NCBI GenBank assembly: GCA_951802195.1
Contig: OX637624.1
Location: forward strand, 248,001-312,000
DNA length: 64,000 bases
Direction: 5' to 3'
Source of the DNA: Tausonia pullulans
Lineage: Eukaryota; Basidiomycota; Tremellomycetes; Cystofilobasidiales; Mrakiaceae
The number at the start of each line of letters is the position of its first letter. Position 1 is the stretch's first letter. Of the stretch, positions 24,770-36,776 are shown in pieces. A program made the translations under genes and the position numbers. The notes below the pieces were generated by a model. The model saw nothing but the letters and a program-made list of their open reading frames with translations. It was not told the origin of the DNA and ran no database searches.

Positions 24770-27700
24770 ATGAAAATGGGCGAACTCGCGCCGACGACGG
24801 CGTCGGGTCAGGAGGAGTACAGCGTCAATGGTCAGTGAGCCTCAGCGCCGCAGGCTCTCCTCTCTCTTGCGGGATTTCTTCGGATCCATCTGACGTAAGG
24901 TGGCCACGACTCTTCAGATCACGTTTACGTGCTCCCGGAGTTTGGAGCTATCGGCCAGACCTTCGTCGTCGCAAGGATTATGGAGCTTCTGCCCGGCCCG
25001 AATGGCTCGGTTGAACGCGTCAAGCTTGCGGGATACTACAGGTCCGCTTCACTTCGCTCTGGTTAGACTGATTCCTTCGACCATGCTAAGGCTGACTTGT
25101 CTTGTTCCGCCGATTGTTTCCCTGCGTCTACAGGCCAGAGTGAGTTCTCTGATTGACAGGCACAAGCGCTCGCGTTTGTCGAGTGTTGCACCACACGCCC
25201 GCACGCGTTGTCTCCACTTCGATGGCGCGCACCACAAGACTGATCCTCTCGCTTGTTTGTGGCAATTTTCAGCGATGTGAGACCATTCCGTTCTCTTCAA
25301 GTAACAACAAAATGAAGACAGAGCGAAAGCAAAACGAAGCCATACTGAACTATCCTCTCGTTCTCTCGTTCGTAGGTTACCTCGAGGGTGTTCGTCGACC
25401 ACCGCCTCTTGTTCGCGGCGTTCAACTCGAGCGTGCGGTCCGTGTCCGACCTGCGAGGAAGATGCTTCGGTCGGTCCATCCCCTTACCTTCACCTATCTA
25501 CTCTGCTTCAATTGGAGTCAAGCTCATGGCTGTCTTCTTCTGCCCCAGTCCGCCACAAGGATGAGATCGAGGACCTCGCCGCGTGGAAGCGCCAGCCGGA
25601 CTGTTTCTACTACTCCAAGTTCTACGACCCCTACATTAAGCGCGAGTACGACGTGATCCCAGTCCACACTCTCGAGAACAGTGCGTGGTTTAATTTTCAG
25701 CCGTTCTGTGTGGCCCTATCATCGCCACTGACTGCACATCGCTTAACTATCATCTGTCGAAGTCCCCGCGCACGTTAAGGCCGTTCTTCAGTCTCGCTTC
25801 TCCTTCATCATATGCGAGCGCGAGGTCATCGCCGAACTGACGGAGCCATACCAGACGTGCACTGTGTGCTCGCAATGGGCGGCTCCTGCTGAATCGGTCA
25901 AGTGCGAGTGAGTCGTGCCCACTGACTGGGGACCTGCGAAGTCGGTGGCCCCTGCCTGACGATGGTTTTCTCCCATGTTCTCAGTTCCTGCCAGCAATCC
26001 TTCCATATGGAGTGCCTTCAGCCATCTCTCACTACCAAGCCCGCCAAGGGATATAGGTGCGTGTGATCTTCCTAGTCTAATATTGAGTCAATGTGGCCTG
26101 ATAACGATTGAAAACCAGCTGGGCATGCGCACCGTGTGCACGACGGCATGAACAGAACGTCGCCACCTTCAGCGCCTCCTCTAACAAGTCTCGCCCTGCT
26201 CTGGCTATCGACCGGGGCAAGGGCAAGGCTCGTGAATTGCTGCCTCAGGAGACGCTCTACTTCCGAGGCTTTCCTTACCGCTACTTTGGGTTAGACTTAT
26301 ACGCCTCATCTCACCCCCCCCCCCCCCCCCAATCATCGCAGCATTCCAGCTCACCCAGCATCTGCTACTTGTTCAACCCAGAGCCTACACAGATGCATTC
26401 GACACCCTCGACCCACACGACGCTATTTTCCCTCGCTCGGCATCTCGGGTCGGAACCAAGTATCAGACCAACGTCGACGACCTCGGTCCGTGCCTTTACT
26501 GGTGCTCTACTTCGCGAACTCATGCTGATGATGTGTCTCTTCTTCAAGATCCGACCAGCGAGCGAGGTGGCGACGCCACTGTGCGATTAATTAGCCACCC
26601 ACAAGACAGCAGTACGTGGTTCCCTACTCTCAGACAAGCTGCATCTTCCATGTGGCTGAGATTTCTCTTTTGGCTCTCCCAGTGGACAGCTTCATGGCCT
26701 CGGTCTCGAAGCTCAAGCTTGCAGCGCCACCCTCAAGCCTCGGCTTCATTATTCACGCGCTCGAGCTTCTCAACGCCTACCCCCCACCCAAAGCGCTGCA
26801 AAAAATGTTGAACTCGACGGAGAGTGATCTCCTTATTGTCAAGGTGAGTCTCCCTGGTTGTTGACGAGGCCCCGTTCTGGGTTGAAACCTCATTCGATAC
26901 CCTACTCTACAGCTTGCGCCCGCCGAACTTCAGGCGCTCCGACGCAGTGCTGAGGACCGAGGAGGCCTCGATGCTCACGAGGCGTCAAAGCTCTCTGGAC
27001 GATCGCCTGCAGATGTAGTCCGAGGCTACCGCATCTGGAAGGAAGAGGAGCTCAAGCGATCGTTCCAGACTCTCGGCCGAGCCTCTACCAAGACTCTCTG
27101 GCAGGACGGCAGCTTCATCAGCCGCTCGCTCAAGGGTCCCAAAGCTATTTGCGACTCCTGCTCGACCCGAGAGGCAGATCGGTGGTACCAGATCCCCAGA
27201 GCCATCGAGCGTAAGGGCTACTGGTGCGAGGAGTGCGCTTTCGCGTTCTTCAAGTACAACGAGCTGGCGAAGCTTCCAACAGCAGGTGGCGGGGGGAATG
27301 AGAAAAGGGAGGGAACACCCATGACCAACGCTACTAAACGACTCAAGGCACGTGGCTGTCCTTGCTTTCCCCCCTTCCCTCCACCCTAAAACGATCCTGC
27401 TAGGAAGGAAAGGCCCCTCTGACTCACGACTTTCTGCATTAGATCAACGTCAACGAAGTCTCGGCCGCGACCTCTGTATCACCCTCGCCCCCGTCCCCAT
27501 CTCCGTCTGCCAACTGCGCATGCTGCCGTTATCAAATCCCGGACGAGCCGGTCCTCAGCTGCAACTCGTGTGGCTACTCTGTCCATCCCGGTGGGGCCTC
27601 GCCCTCTCCCCTTGTGATCGCGCATCCATCGCTAATTTGGATGGTGGTGTTCTGTGGTTAGGATGTTACGGATGCCCCGTCGATGCCTCCGAGGCTGGGT

Positions 27701-28846
27701 GGGACTGCGACCTCTGTGAAGGATACCGTATCTCCGAGTCGCATGCCGTGAGTTGGCACAATGTAGGTGACTCCTGGAAGTTTGCTGACTCCTTGATCAC
27801 CGTCGTGCGCTTCTCAGGAACCCTTCTGTGTGCTCTGCCCGCGAGCAGCGTCTTCGCTGAGAATCTTCCGGGGGATCGGCTCAGCTTTCACGTGCGAGGA
27901 ACCGAGCGCCTACCACGCCCTTAAGCCAACGTCGGATGGAGCTTGGTGCCACGTCCTTTGCGCCATGTTCGCAGAAGGAATTACCTTCACAGACCCTTCC
28001 CGGTTTCGGAACATCGAAGGCGTCGACTTGATCCCCAATGAGGCCTGGTACCGGGTACGTCCCTGTCACTTCTTGAACCTCTCCTATTCCCTAACCTAAT
28101 AGTCCTCGCCCCCATCAGACTTGCTCGATATGCCTACAGTCCAGCAGCGGCGCCGTCTTCGAGTGCTCGGACTGCGGCGAACTTGTTCATATTGCATGTG
28201 CTGCAAGTTCGTCCAAACATCGCCTCGGCTTCACCTTTGTAAGTGTCTTTAGCTTCGTCTCATCTTGACCTTTTGGCTTCTGATGGCATGTCTTTGTGGT
28301 ACTTTGACCTTACAGACTGCCTCTTCCGATCCCGTCCCTGAGAAGACCATCGTCCGGTTCCGAGGGGAGGTCGGGCTGCTCCACCCTGGAATCTTCTGCA
28401 CCCGATCCTCGCCGGTGTTTGGCCCTCACGAGATGGACTACGAACAGGGTCAGGTAAGTAGTGGTCATGTCTCTGGTTCCTGTCTCTCCTCAAGGCGCAA
28501 ACTGACCAGGCATCTATTTTTTGCCCGCCAGTCCGTATTGGAGATCTACGCAAATGCCTGGAAAGTCTCTTCGACGTCCCGAAAGACTTTTCCCCTCCTC
28601 CGCAAGGCCGAGACACTCTCTCAGCTAATGGCCCAACGACGGGACACCGACCTTGGCGAGGCGTCCCCACGGAGTTGCATTTCGTGCCGTGTGGACGTAT
28701 CAGTGAGTTGCCCTTCGTCGACTAGAGTTGGCAAGTTTAAGCTGAGTAGAGTATAGCGCTCACGCTAACCTTTTTGGCTTGGATCATGGCAGCCGTTATG
28801 GTCTGAGCAAGACGGGGGTTGGGCTTGTTTCCGTTGTTCGCACTGA
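24770..28846 (+). CDS. SNT2: Snt2-like BAH-PHD chromatin protein
   Basis: Domains in order: a BAH module (DHVYVLPEFGAIGQTFVVAR through YYSKFYDPYIKREYDVIPV), then a first PHD finger from CTVCSQWAAPAESVKC to CDSCQQSFHMECL and WACAPC. The Snt2 linker follows, with SASRVGTKYQTNV. RGYRIWKEEELKRSFQTLG fits the SANT-like part. A GATA-like finger (CDSCSTREADRWYQIP, then YWCEEC) comes next. A second PHD is CACCRYQIPDEPVLSCNSC to WDCDLC. An extended PHD contains CVLCPRA, DGAWCHVLCAMF and CSICLQSS to CSDCGELVHIACA. A final CxxC pair (CISCRV, WACFRCSH) ends the protein. Snt2 recruits histone deacetylase to promoters and binds histone H3 in yeasts, and has been called an E3 ligase in Saccharomyces cerevisiae. 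More than ten introns are present. One holds a 17-nt C run at 26314-26330. Confidence 0.92.
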
Positions 28847-28967
28847 GGGGTCTACTCTCGATTGAAGTTGCTTGCCTTATTTTTCCTTTCTCTCAAGAGC
28901 AGGTTGGAGCAAAGGACACCGCATTATGATTCGTAAAAGATGCGCCGATGAACCCGCTTTGCTGGCC

Positions 28968-31900
28968 CTACAGGTTGGCCGGTCGCGGCCGACGCGTGCG
29001 TCGATAGAAACTGTAGGCCCAGGTAGAGGACGCTCGGTCAGTTCACTGGGTTGACTGTCCCCCTGAGAATATGTGAGGCGACGCACAGAATGTAAGCGTG
29101 TTTGGACACGATGGTGCTCTCGTCTGCCTCGGTGACCGTTCGGTCGTCGCAATACTTCCAGTGGCGCTGAGAACTCTTTACGAAGGCCGTGTCTGCGCAC
29201 GTTGGAAACACAGAAGGAAATCAGATTGCCGGCGTGAACGTCAATGAACTGAGCGCCATTTTTACACGCCAGATGGGAGGGAACGGGGCTCACAGTGTCC
29301 ATCACTGAGACGGCCGGAGTGGTTCGAGACAGCGTCTGTACGAAGAAAGGGGACGAATGAGTGAAAACCGAGCAAAACCGAGAGGCGAAATGCTATCATA
29401 CTCACAAAGCTCATATGTCGACGCCATCGAAGCATCTCCTCGGATACTCGAGGCCGTGTCAGGCGTCGCGGTTGAGACTGGTGGTGGCACGAAACGCGAC
29501 AGGTCCAGCTCTCGCACCGGGAAGTCTGGTAGCACCCAGAGGAATCTCGTCAAAAGGCATGCAACAACCTGGGACTTGTGACGCGGCAGCACTCACCAAC
29601 CAAGGTCTCGGCTTTATCCCAAAAAACGCCGTTCTGAGTAGAAAACCTCTTAAGATGGATGAGGAGGACGGGCGGAAGTCGCGAGAGACTTATACTCTTG
29701 GTCGCCGTCCGAGGCAACTTGCAGCGAGGACAGTTCCTGCGGAGTAGAGACGGTCAGCCACGCAGATCAAACTCGCTGAGCATAAGGCTCGTTTGACTGA
29801 CCAAGCATTCCCCTTCTCCATGATCTCCTCCTTGACGAAAGAATCGAGGCAATCGTCCAAGGTGACTCTTTTCCGGCTACGTTCGTTCGGGACAGGAAGC
29901 GAGAGATACATGAAGGCATCCCAGGTGCTCGAGGACTGTGCCAAAGGGTCAGCATGGGGTTGCTCAGCTCGAGCGAGCAGTGCTGCCACGGCTCTTGAGC
30001 AAACTTACCTGGAGGCAGGTCTGGCATTGGACCCTACTCCGGAACTGCCCCTGGAACCAATCGACCACAATGCTATCGTTGCGCGTTAAGTATTGCTTCC
30101 ACTCCTTCTCTCCGGCGATGTGAGGCGGAAGCGTGTTGAGCTCGGCCTCGCGCTCAGGCGTCATGGGAAGCGGCTCCGGCCGGATCTGAACGCGGTTCAG
30201 GTCCTCGTGGAGACCGTCGAGGAGGAAGGCGAGGAACTCTTGAGAATCTTGCTGATCGGAACCGTCCTAGGAGTAGAGGAATGGGAAAGAGGTAAGCAAG
30301 ATAGGTAACAACAAGGTGGAGGGCACAAAAGGGCTTACGAAGGCCGGAGCGAATTTGACGATGGATTTCTGATGCGATCCGATGATGCCAACGTGAGCTC
30401 AAGAGCAAGGAATATAGACTAAGCGATGAATAGCTGACCCGGAAGGAAAGAGGTTGGATGAAGTGGTACTCTTGCTGCCAAAGGGCGGAGATCAAGGACG
30501 AGTACGCGCTAGCAAGATTGCCCTTCGTACCCAGGGGGTTAGTGAGATTCACCGCGCGCTTCCAGCGACCGTCTGTGAGCACAGGCATCCGAGTCAATCA
30601 AAGCCAAGGAAAGCGATCCATCGTTTTTGGAGGTCACCTCGGAAGAAAGTCGAGAAGGGAACTGTGGCGCTCAGGCACTGCAGCGTCGAGTTCTGGTAGC
30701 AGGTGCTGTGGTTGTGAAGCAAGAAGGACCAGTCAGCCATCGGTAATCCAATCTTTCATCTCAGGCGTCTGCAATGCTGACTTTCCGAGGTTTTTGAGAC
30801 CGGAGAGTCCGACAATTTCATCGCCCCAGTATCGAAGCTCATCGGCGCCAACTGCACCGCTCTGCGAGACCGAATTTGACCGCACAAGCGAGGACCGGGA
30901 GTTCTGCCGTTCGAGTGCTGGAGTCACAGCGGGAGGCGGTGGCTGAGGAATACCAGGGCTTTGTAAGCTTGGGTAGCTTATCGAAGCCCGAGACGCGTGG
31001 CTCTGGTAACCCGAGTACGCCTGGCCCGCCTGATCCGCATAGTCGCTCCTTCGTCGCGAGAGAGACGCGCTGATAGATGCCGGGGGTGGAGAGACAACCG
31101 AGCTTGAGAGCTGGTAGCGGGATGATGGGCTCGTAGGAGCAAACGAAGAGAAAGAGCGGCCGTAGGCCGAGTCCTGGTAGTACGTGGACGATTGAGGGAG
31201 ACTGACCAACGACGGCGCCTTTACAGTGACACACACAGAGATGAGCACCGGATCTGGCCAGCGCAAATTGGCAAAGCATGGCTTACAGAAGGCGAGAAAT
31301 GCATTGCACCATTTAAGGACTCAACACTGCCGTTCCGCTGGGCGTCAGGTTGACTGAGGCGTGCCGGGCTGAAGGGGTATCGTCCAACGTCAGTGGCCAT
31401 TCCCCATTGGATTGGTAGCCGGGGCCTCGTAAGCTCACATCGGGGCCATAGGAGAGGCAGTCAGAGCGGTCCGAGCTGAGCGAGACAACTCTGCAATCCA
31501 GGCAGCATAGCCCCCGAGGAGGACAACGGGAGCTCTTCGCAGCACGGTTGAGGAGAATTCCCGGTCGAAAATGACAGACGCAATCTTATCGATCGCTCCC
31601 GCGGTCGGACTGCCTGGAGACGAGGTGCTGTCGTAGATTACGACGAGATCGAACGTGTTGCGAGACGCGAAGGCAAGCCGATCAGGACCCTCGAGACGTT
31701 GCTCCACTTTGCGTGATGTAAGGCTGTCAAAACATGACATAGAGTACGTCAGTTGATGTTAAGGGGTGGGCGCGGCGAGTGAAACAAACTCGTATTCCTC
31801 AGTCCATTTGGGATTGATGTTGATTGAAATGACGTTGCTAGGGGCAGCTGCCACCTTACTGGAGCCGGTGATGTGGCCGGCAGCATAAGCAGATGCCGGA

Positions 31901-33618
31901 CGCACGTCGAGGAGGAGGAGCTTGGCATTTGCATCGAAGTACGAGCGGAGAAGGTTGGGAAAGATTGTGTTGGCGAAGGGAAAGTCGATCTGGGCCTCAG
32001 GACGCGCAAGAGGCTTGGACACCGGGGCGGGGGGCGACGACCCAGGGAAGGAACCCGACGAAGAGGAGACAACGATAGGACTTGGCGGGCGTGTCGCCGA
32101 GGGAGAGACCAGAAGTGAAGCGGTTGACTCGGCGAGTGAAGCCAGGGCGGGCGAATCTGGAGCTTGCAGTGGGACGGACGGCAGAGATGGGAAACCCAGA
32201 CTCGAGGTGGCCGGGGAGCTCGACGACTGAGGTGGCGGTGAGAGAGGCAGTCCATTCGTCTCGAATTCAGCGATGGAAGGGAACTGCGATTCGAACGACT
32301 CGTCGTCCATGAGCTCCGGCAGCGGCGTTGGCTTTGGAGAGCTGGCGGCAGCCAAACCAGCGGCTCGACCTCGGTAGTTAGCGAGAGAGGCACCTTTGGA
32401 GGGGATTGGAGGAGGAGAGTGGTGCCTCGGAGGTGGCAGAGACGCTGAGTGGCTATGACGCACGAAGCCCGTGCGAGATGGAGGGGCAGGGCGGGGAGGG
32501 GCTTGAGCTGGTGGGGAAGGCGTGTCCGAGCCGGAGGTGGCCGAGGACGGTGGAGGAGGGAGACTGGGCTCCGGCAAGGTCCTGTCCTCAAGAGCAAGGG
32601 AGATCCCGTTCGCCGGCGGCTCCAGCTTCGTACCAACCTGTGACGAAGAAGGCCCTGACAAATCGCACTTGACGGACTCTAGCTTGATGGGTTGCTCCGG
32701 CTTTTGTTGGGACGACTTCGCTGGCTCGCGACCGAGACGTCCCACCGGCGAGCCCGTGTTGAGGCCGGCGCCCTGCAGGGCAGCCATTCGCTCCTTTATG
32801 GACTTAGGCTGAGGGGCAGCTTGAGGCGAGGACGAGTCGTGGTTTGTTGAGGTGGGTAACAGCGGAGTAGAACTGCGGGAGAAGCGTCATCGACATCAGC
32901 TGGGCCGCGACAAGAGGTGGGGGTGACGGTTTGGCGATTTATCTTTCCAAACTAGAAGCTGACCTCGTCCGATGTTCGGATCCGATAGTCTTGCGGCCAA
33001 TCAAGGTGCGCTCGAGATCACCCAGTCGAGCCTTGTACTCGGGCCCGCTCTGCAGCCGGAACGAGCCAGGGAGGCCAGTCAGTTAGCCTGAGGACCGCGG
33101 CCGGCCCGTTAGGGAACGAGCTGGATCACGGACCGTTTCGAGGAGGAGCGGCCGAAAGAGCTTACGCGTCTCGGACTTGGTTGCTTCGGGGTGAATCGAG
33201 GTCATAAAGAGTGCGATACTAAAGCTCGCGGATGCAGAGTGGTGGAACGAGCCGGGCCAAACGGAGCACAGACGTAGGGTGGTGAGAGGGGGGAACACGT
33301 CGCGCGTCAGCACTCGTCGATCTCACAGGCGGGCCTCAAGGAGGACAGCAGGTATAAATGTTCCGGAGCAGGAACCTTAAAGCACGGAACAATAAAGAAG
33401 CAAGCTTACTTGGCTGCCTTGCGGGTGTATACGTACGCCGCCTCGAGCTCGCCCTCGTCCTTGGCGAGCTCGGACTGAGCGATGAGGGTCCGGGCCGAGC
33501 CGTACCACGACTTGGGGGAGGTTGCTTTATTGACGCCCACCGAGGGCTCGTCGAGCTCGGAGAGCGCTTTAAGCTCCACCAACGGCTTCCCACGGAATGC
33601 GGTCTCTATGAGGCTCAT
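28968..33618 (-). CDS. Ubiquitin-specific protease with rhodanese domain (Doa4/Ubp4 class)
   Basis: Minus-strand order: a USP8/MIT-like helical N-terminus ([19 protein letters not shown], then [13 protein letters not shown]) and a long Pro/Ser-rich linker. A rhodanese domain follows, with [20 protein letters not shown], then [14 protein letters not shown] and [15 protein letters not shown]. Next is a second disordered linker with [13 protein letters not shown]. The USP fold has the Cys box [38 protein letters not shown], the zinc pairs beginning at CQTC, and the His box [15 protein letters not shown]. It ends [20 protein letters not shown]. The rhodanese plus USP layout is that of yeast Doa4/Ubp5 and animal USP8, which strip ubiquitin from cargo at endosomes. 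The rhodanese loop lacks the usual active Cys ([10 protein letters not shown]), as in Doa4, so it is probably structural. The gene is convergent with SNT2 by about 120 bp. Confidence 0.9.
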
Positions 33619-34019
33619 CGCAGACAGAGGAGGGGAGAGTCCGGCGCGTGCAAGCGGAGGACGGTTGAGGGAAGTAGGGAGGGGGGTGAAAGAGGGCCAC
33701 GAACGGGCTTGGGCTGGCGAGAAAGGGGGGTGATGGTTCGAGGCTCTTGGATTGAGCAAAGAAGGCGATGTGATGAGCCGAGCCGTAAGTCTACTCGGTC
33801 GATAACAGGGATGGAAGTGGCGGCGACGGTTGATCGTGGTGGTTGAATTAAGGGACGCGAGGGCAGCGACTGGCACTGCTGGCGGCGGGCGGTGTCAACG
33901 CGCGCGTTTTGGTTGCGCTTGGCTTGGGCTCACTCGCGACACTCGACGGACGCTCCCGTACGTCCCCCAACAACCATCATCCATCCTTCCGATACCCTCA
34001 ACACTCTTCTCACTCCCCC
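33619..34019. promoter_or_regulatory. Divergent promoter region between the ubiquitin protease and NUP53
   Basis: About 400 bp lie between two start codons facing apart. An open frame extends the protease upstream to 33876, but the residues there are low-complexity and not family-like, so the MSLIE start at 33618 is preferred. CT-rich DNA precedes the NUP53 ATG. Confidence 0.45.
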
Positions 34020-35555
34020 ATGTCGCTCTCCTCCTCCAGGTCCCAGTGGTGGGCCCAAGAGACGCAGGCCAGCCACCAGGCGTCTCCGCTAGACGATAAG
34101 CTCGACGAGTCTGAGCTCTCGGCCGGTCAAGGCCACCTGCCAGCCTTCCTGTCTTCAAGGAGCAACGTACGTTTCGTAATCCAGGCTGCTCTCGTCATAA
34201 AGGAGACTCCCAAACCTTCGCCAGTCGTCCCTTTTTCTCCTCGCCTCACCTCGCTCTTCCCCTAAATTATCCCCTAGTCCAACGTCGGAACGACCAACGA
34301 CCGTTCTGGCCAGTCTCCTCCCGCCCAGAACTGGAACCCGTCGAGCTCGGGATCTCGCTCTCTCCAGAGCCCCTCGTCGAGGTTCGGATCTGGTGGCCTT
34401 TTTGATAGGTTTGCGTCGTGCTCTTCCTGTGCCGTCTGTTCGGCCACTCGCTCAATCACCCTGGCGTGCCTCTTGAATCTACCTCGTCCGCGTACACAGG
34501 TCGACGACGTCTCCCTACAGTTCCCCCAAGCCCCAGCCGGCGACGTCGATCTCGGCAAGGGAGACTTCGACCCTCTACAACGAGGATGCCCCGCCCGTCG
34601 CTTCTCTCGACGATGGGGACATGTACGACGCGACCGACGTCCAACACGACGTGCGTCGCGCCATCGGTTTCCCGCTGACCCACACGCGCCTTGTCTTGTC
34701 TCTGACCCGACCACGAGCCTTTTTGTAAATACAGTCGGCTCCAATTTCATCTTCTCCGCGACCAGAGTGTGTCTTTGACGCCCATTGGGACTCTAGAAGA
34801 TGAAGCCCAGTGCTGACTTGTCTTGCGACGCGACGCGACCCCAGGACAACTCTCTCAGCCTCGTCTTCATCTGGCTCCCTCGCCAGCACCGTAGTGGTCT
34901 TCGGTCCTCCCATGTCTATGATCCAACCTCTTCTCCAGCATTTTTCCCAGTTTGGAGAAATCACGGCCGCTCAGCCAGATCCGTCGGGCGGCAACTGGGT
35001 GACCATCACATACAAGTTCGACGGCTCGCTGTCCTTTCCCAGTCGTTGCCGCCCATCGTCGACTGATCAAGCATCCTCCCCTTTTCCTCACAGGAACGAG
35101 TGGGAAGCAGGCCGGGCTGTCAAGCGCAACGGGGACGTCCTTGGCGGAGTTTGGATGATTGGCGTCAAGTGGGCAGTGAGTTTTGCATGCGCGCTCTCCT
35201 TCCATGCCACCTCCATTCCTCCTTAGGACTGACGTTCGATTTCCTTCTTCAGGACCCAAACCGGATGGACCAGATCTCTCTCTCGCGTTCACCCTCGGCG
35301 CCGCTTCAGGCGGCGCCAGCTCTAGGACAGTCCGGATCGGCTTCGACCAACTTGCACCGGCCTGCCTCTGGCCGCGCCATCCAGCTACAGTCGTCCTCCT
35401 CGGCCTTTCGCCGGCTCAACCAGCTTCCCTCAAGCGCTCCTACAAATTCGAACGACAAGACGCTCGTCGAGGCATCGCGAGGCGGAACTGCTGCGATGCC
35501 GGCGGCGCCTGGAGGCGTGCTGGGCAAACTTGGGGAGCTCGTCTTTGGGTTCTAG
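34020..35555 (+). CDS. NUP53: Nucleoporin Nup53/Nup35
   Basis: The N-terminal half is Ser/Gly/Pro-rich (MSLSSSRSQWWAQETQASHQ, later FGSGGLFDRF) and probably disordered. After short introns the MPPN/RRM_Nup35 domain appears: STVVVFGPPMSMIQPLLQHF, QFGEITAAQPDPSGGNWVTI, TYKFD, then NEWEAGRAVKRNGDVLGGVW and MIGVKWAD. The tail ends VLGKLGELVFGF, a hydrophobic amphipathic helix like the membrane-binding end of Nup53 proteins. Nup53 is an inner-ring scaffold nucleoporin that links Nic96, Nup155/170 and the pore membrane. Dimerisation through the atypical RRM is a family property, not shown here. It reads away from the ubiquitin protease gene. Confidence 0.88.
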
Positions 35556-35619
35556 TTGGTCGGGATGCGCGCCTGGGTGTGACGGTCTCCTCTAAGGATA
35601 GGGCTCATTTCTAGACAGG

Positions 35620-35639
35620 CCCCCCCCCCCCCCCCCCCC
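35620..35639. repeat. Poly-C tract of 20 nt
   Basis: An unbroken run of 20 C lies just after the NUP53 stop, in the short space between two convergent genes. Similar G/C runs occur at 11704, 12242 and 26314. The true length may differ in the genome because such runs are prone to sequencing error. Confidence 0.9.
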
Positions 35640-35740
35640 TTCTAAATCTTGCAGCCCAAAACTGAACGGTTGAGCGGCTTTTGCCAACTTTCGAAGACCG
35701 GCGATATATCAGGGAGTTGAGAAAGCAAGCGCGGAGCAGC

Positions 35741-36642
35741 TCAACGCAAGTTTCGAAGCAGACCAGAGATGTTTCGCGTTGTACCTTGCAGGAGGTTCTG
35801 GGCTCTGGTGGCGAGCTCTTCGTCTACCTGGCCCGCTTTTCTCTTGTCGGAGCGGATCGGCGATGAGCTCTGCAAAGAGACTTCGGCTAGATCGTCAAGT
35901 TTCCTGAGACGAAGCACGTCTCGGAGAATTTAAAAGGCAGAGAGAGCGAATGAAATACGACGTCGGACAGGGTCTGATGATTATTGACTGGACTTCGCAG
36001 GCAAATCTTGGTTTGCTCCCCTTGATTTATGTAGTTGGCTGCACAAGAGGTCGCCACGCTCACGCGCAGAGGCTAGTTCGATGCGCACCTGCTCGAGATC
36101 ATCTGCCATCGACCCTTAAGTGCTTGAGCGCCGTCTGGGGAGCGGTGGACTTGTCTTTAGACCGTCGTGATTCCACTAAGCTCCGCTTTATCTTCTGAAT
36201 TTCGACTTGCGCAAAGAGAGTGACAAAGAGCAGGCCGGTGGTCAATACCATCGTGTGGAGCAAGACATTTTTCCGATTTGCATGTGAGATGATCGGCTCA
36301 GCTCCGCAGCGTGCTTCTGTTCGATATATGCCAAGTTGCCCTTCGACTTGGTCGCCCGCTCGAGAGCTTGAAAAGGCACATGGAATTCAACAACCAAGGG
36401 TGGTTTGAGCAGCCGAGGACGTTGGGCGGCAGGACAGTCTGACCTCGGTGAGAGGACGCTCCTTGCGAGCAGCGTCGAGCTGGGCGATCTGATGAGCGAG
36501 TTGGCCGTACAGGTCGGCAGTATGCCTTGTCGACGTAGCCAACACCGCCCGCCGGACGATGGGCTTTGGAGTTGGACGATGACGATAACGATGTCGAGGA
36601 CGTCGACGGTTCTGCTGGAGATTGGAATTCCTCAATCGTCAT
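35741..36642 (-). CDS. Small helical protein of unknown function
   Basis: I do not recognise this gene. On the minus strand an open start reads MTIEEFQSPAEPSTSSTS. A GT-AG intron of about 63 nt would then join to HTADLYGQLAHQIAQLDAAR and KERPLTE. Further on, coil-like stretches appear (ADDLEQVRIELASARERGD). The last frame gives LRKLDDLAEVSLQSS, KRKAGQVDEELATRAQNLL and ISGLLRNLR before a stop at 35741. The heptad-like, charged composition suggests a short coiled-coil protein. The middle exons could not be fixed with certainty. It shares a 134-bp head-to-head promoter with CRD1 and is convergent with NUP53. Kinetochore, spindle-pole or mitochondrial coiled-coil subunits are all possible. Confidence 0.45.
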
Positions 36643-36776
36643 GTTGGGTCATTATAGGTGATGAGTGAGACTAGAATACTCGTCGACACAAACAGGCTGC
36701 GCAACAGCCGGCCTGGGGAGAGCGAGGACGCGTCTTTGTCTGCCGACCACCAACCGCCTGCCTCGCTCCCGCCCCC
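36643..36776. promoter_or_regulatory. Short bidirectional promoter of CRD1 and the small coiled-coil gene
   Basis: Only 134 bp separate two outward-facing start codons, so both genes must be driven from this interval or from within each other's 5' regions. No TATA-like element was recognised. Confidence 0.45.

Noticed and set aside
31435-32787. Rhodanese region as a separate sulfurtransferase gene
   Set aside because: It lies in phase between the USP8-like N-terminus and the USP domain, and the loop lacks the catalytic Cys, matching the Doa4 layout.
33619-33876. Upstream in-frame ATG for the ubiquitin protease
   Set aside because: The added residues are low-complexity and out of keeping with the conserved N-terminal helical domain that starts at MSLIE.
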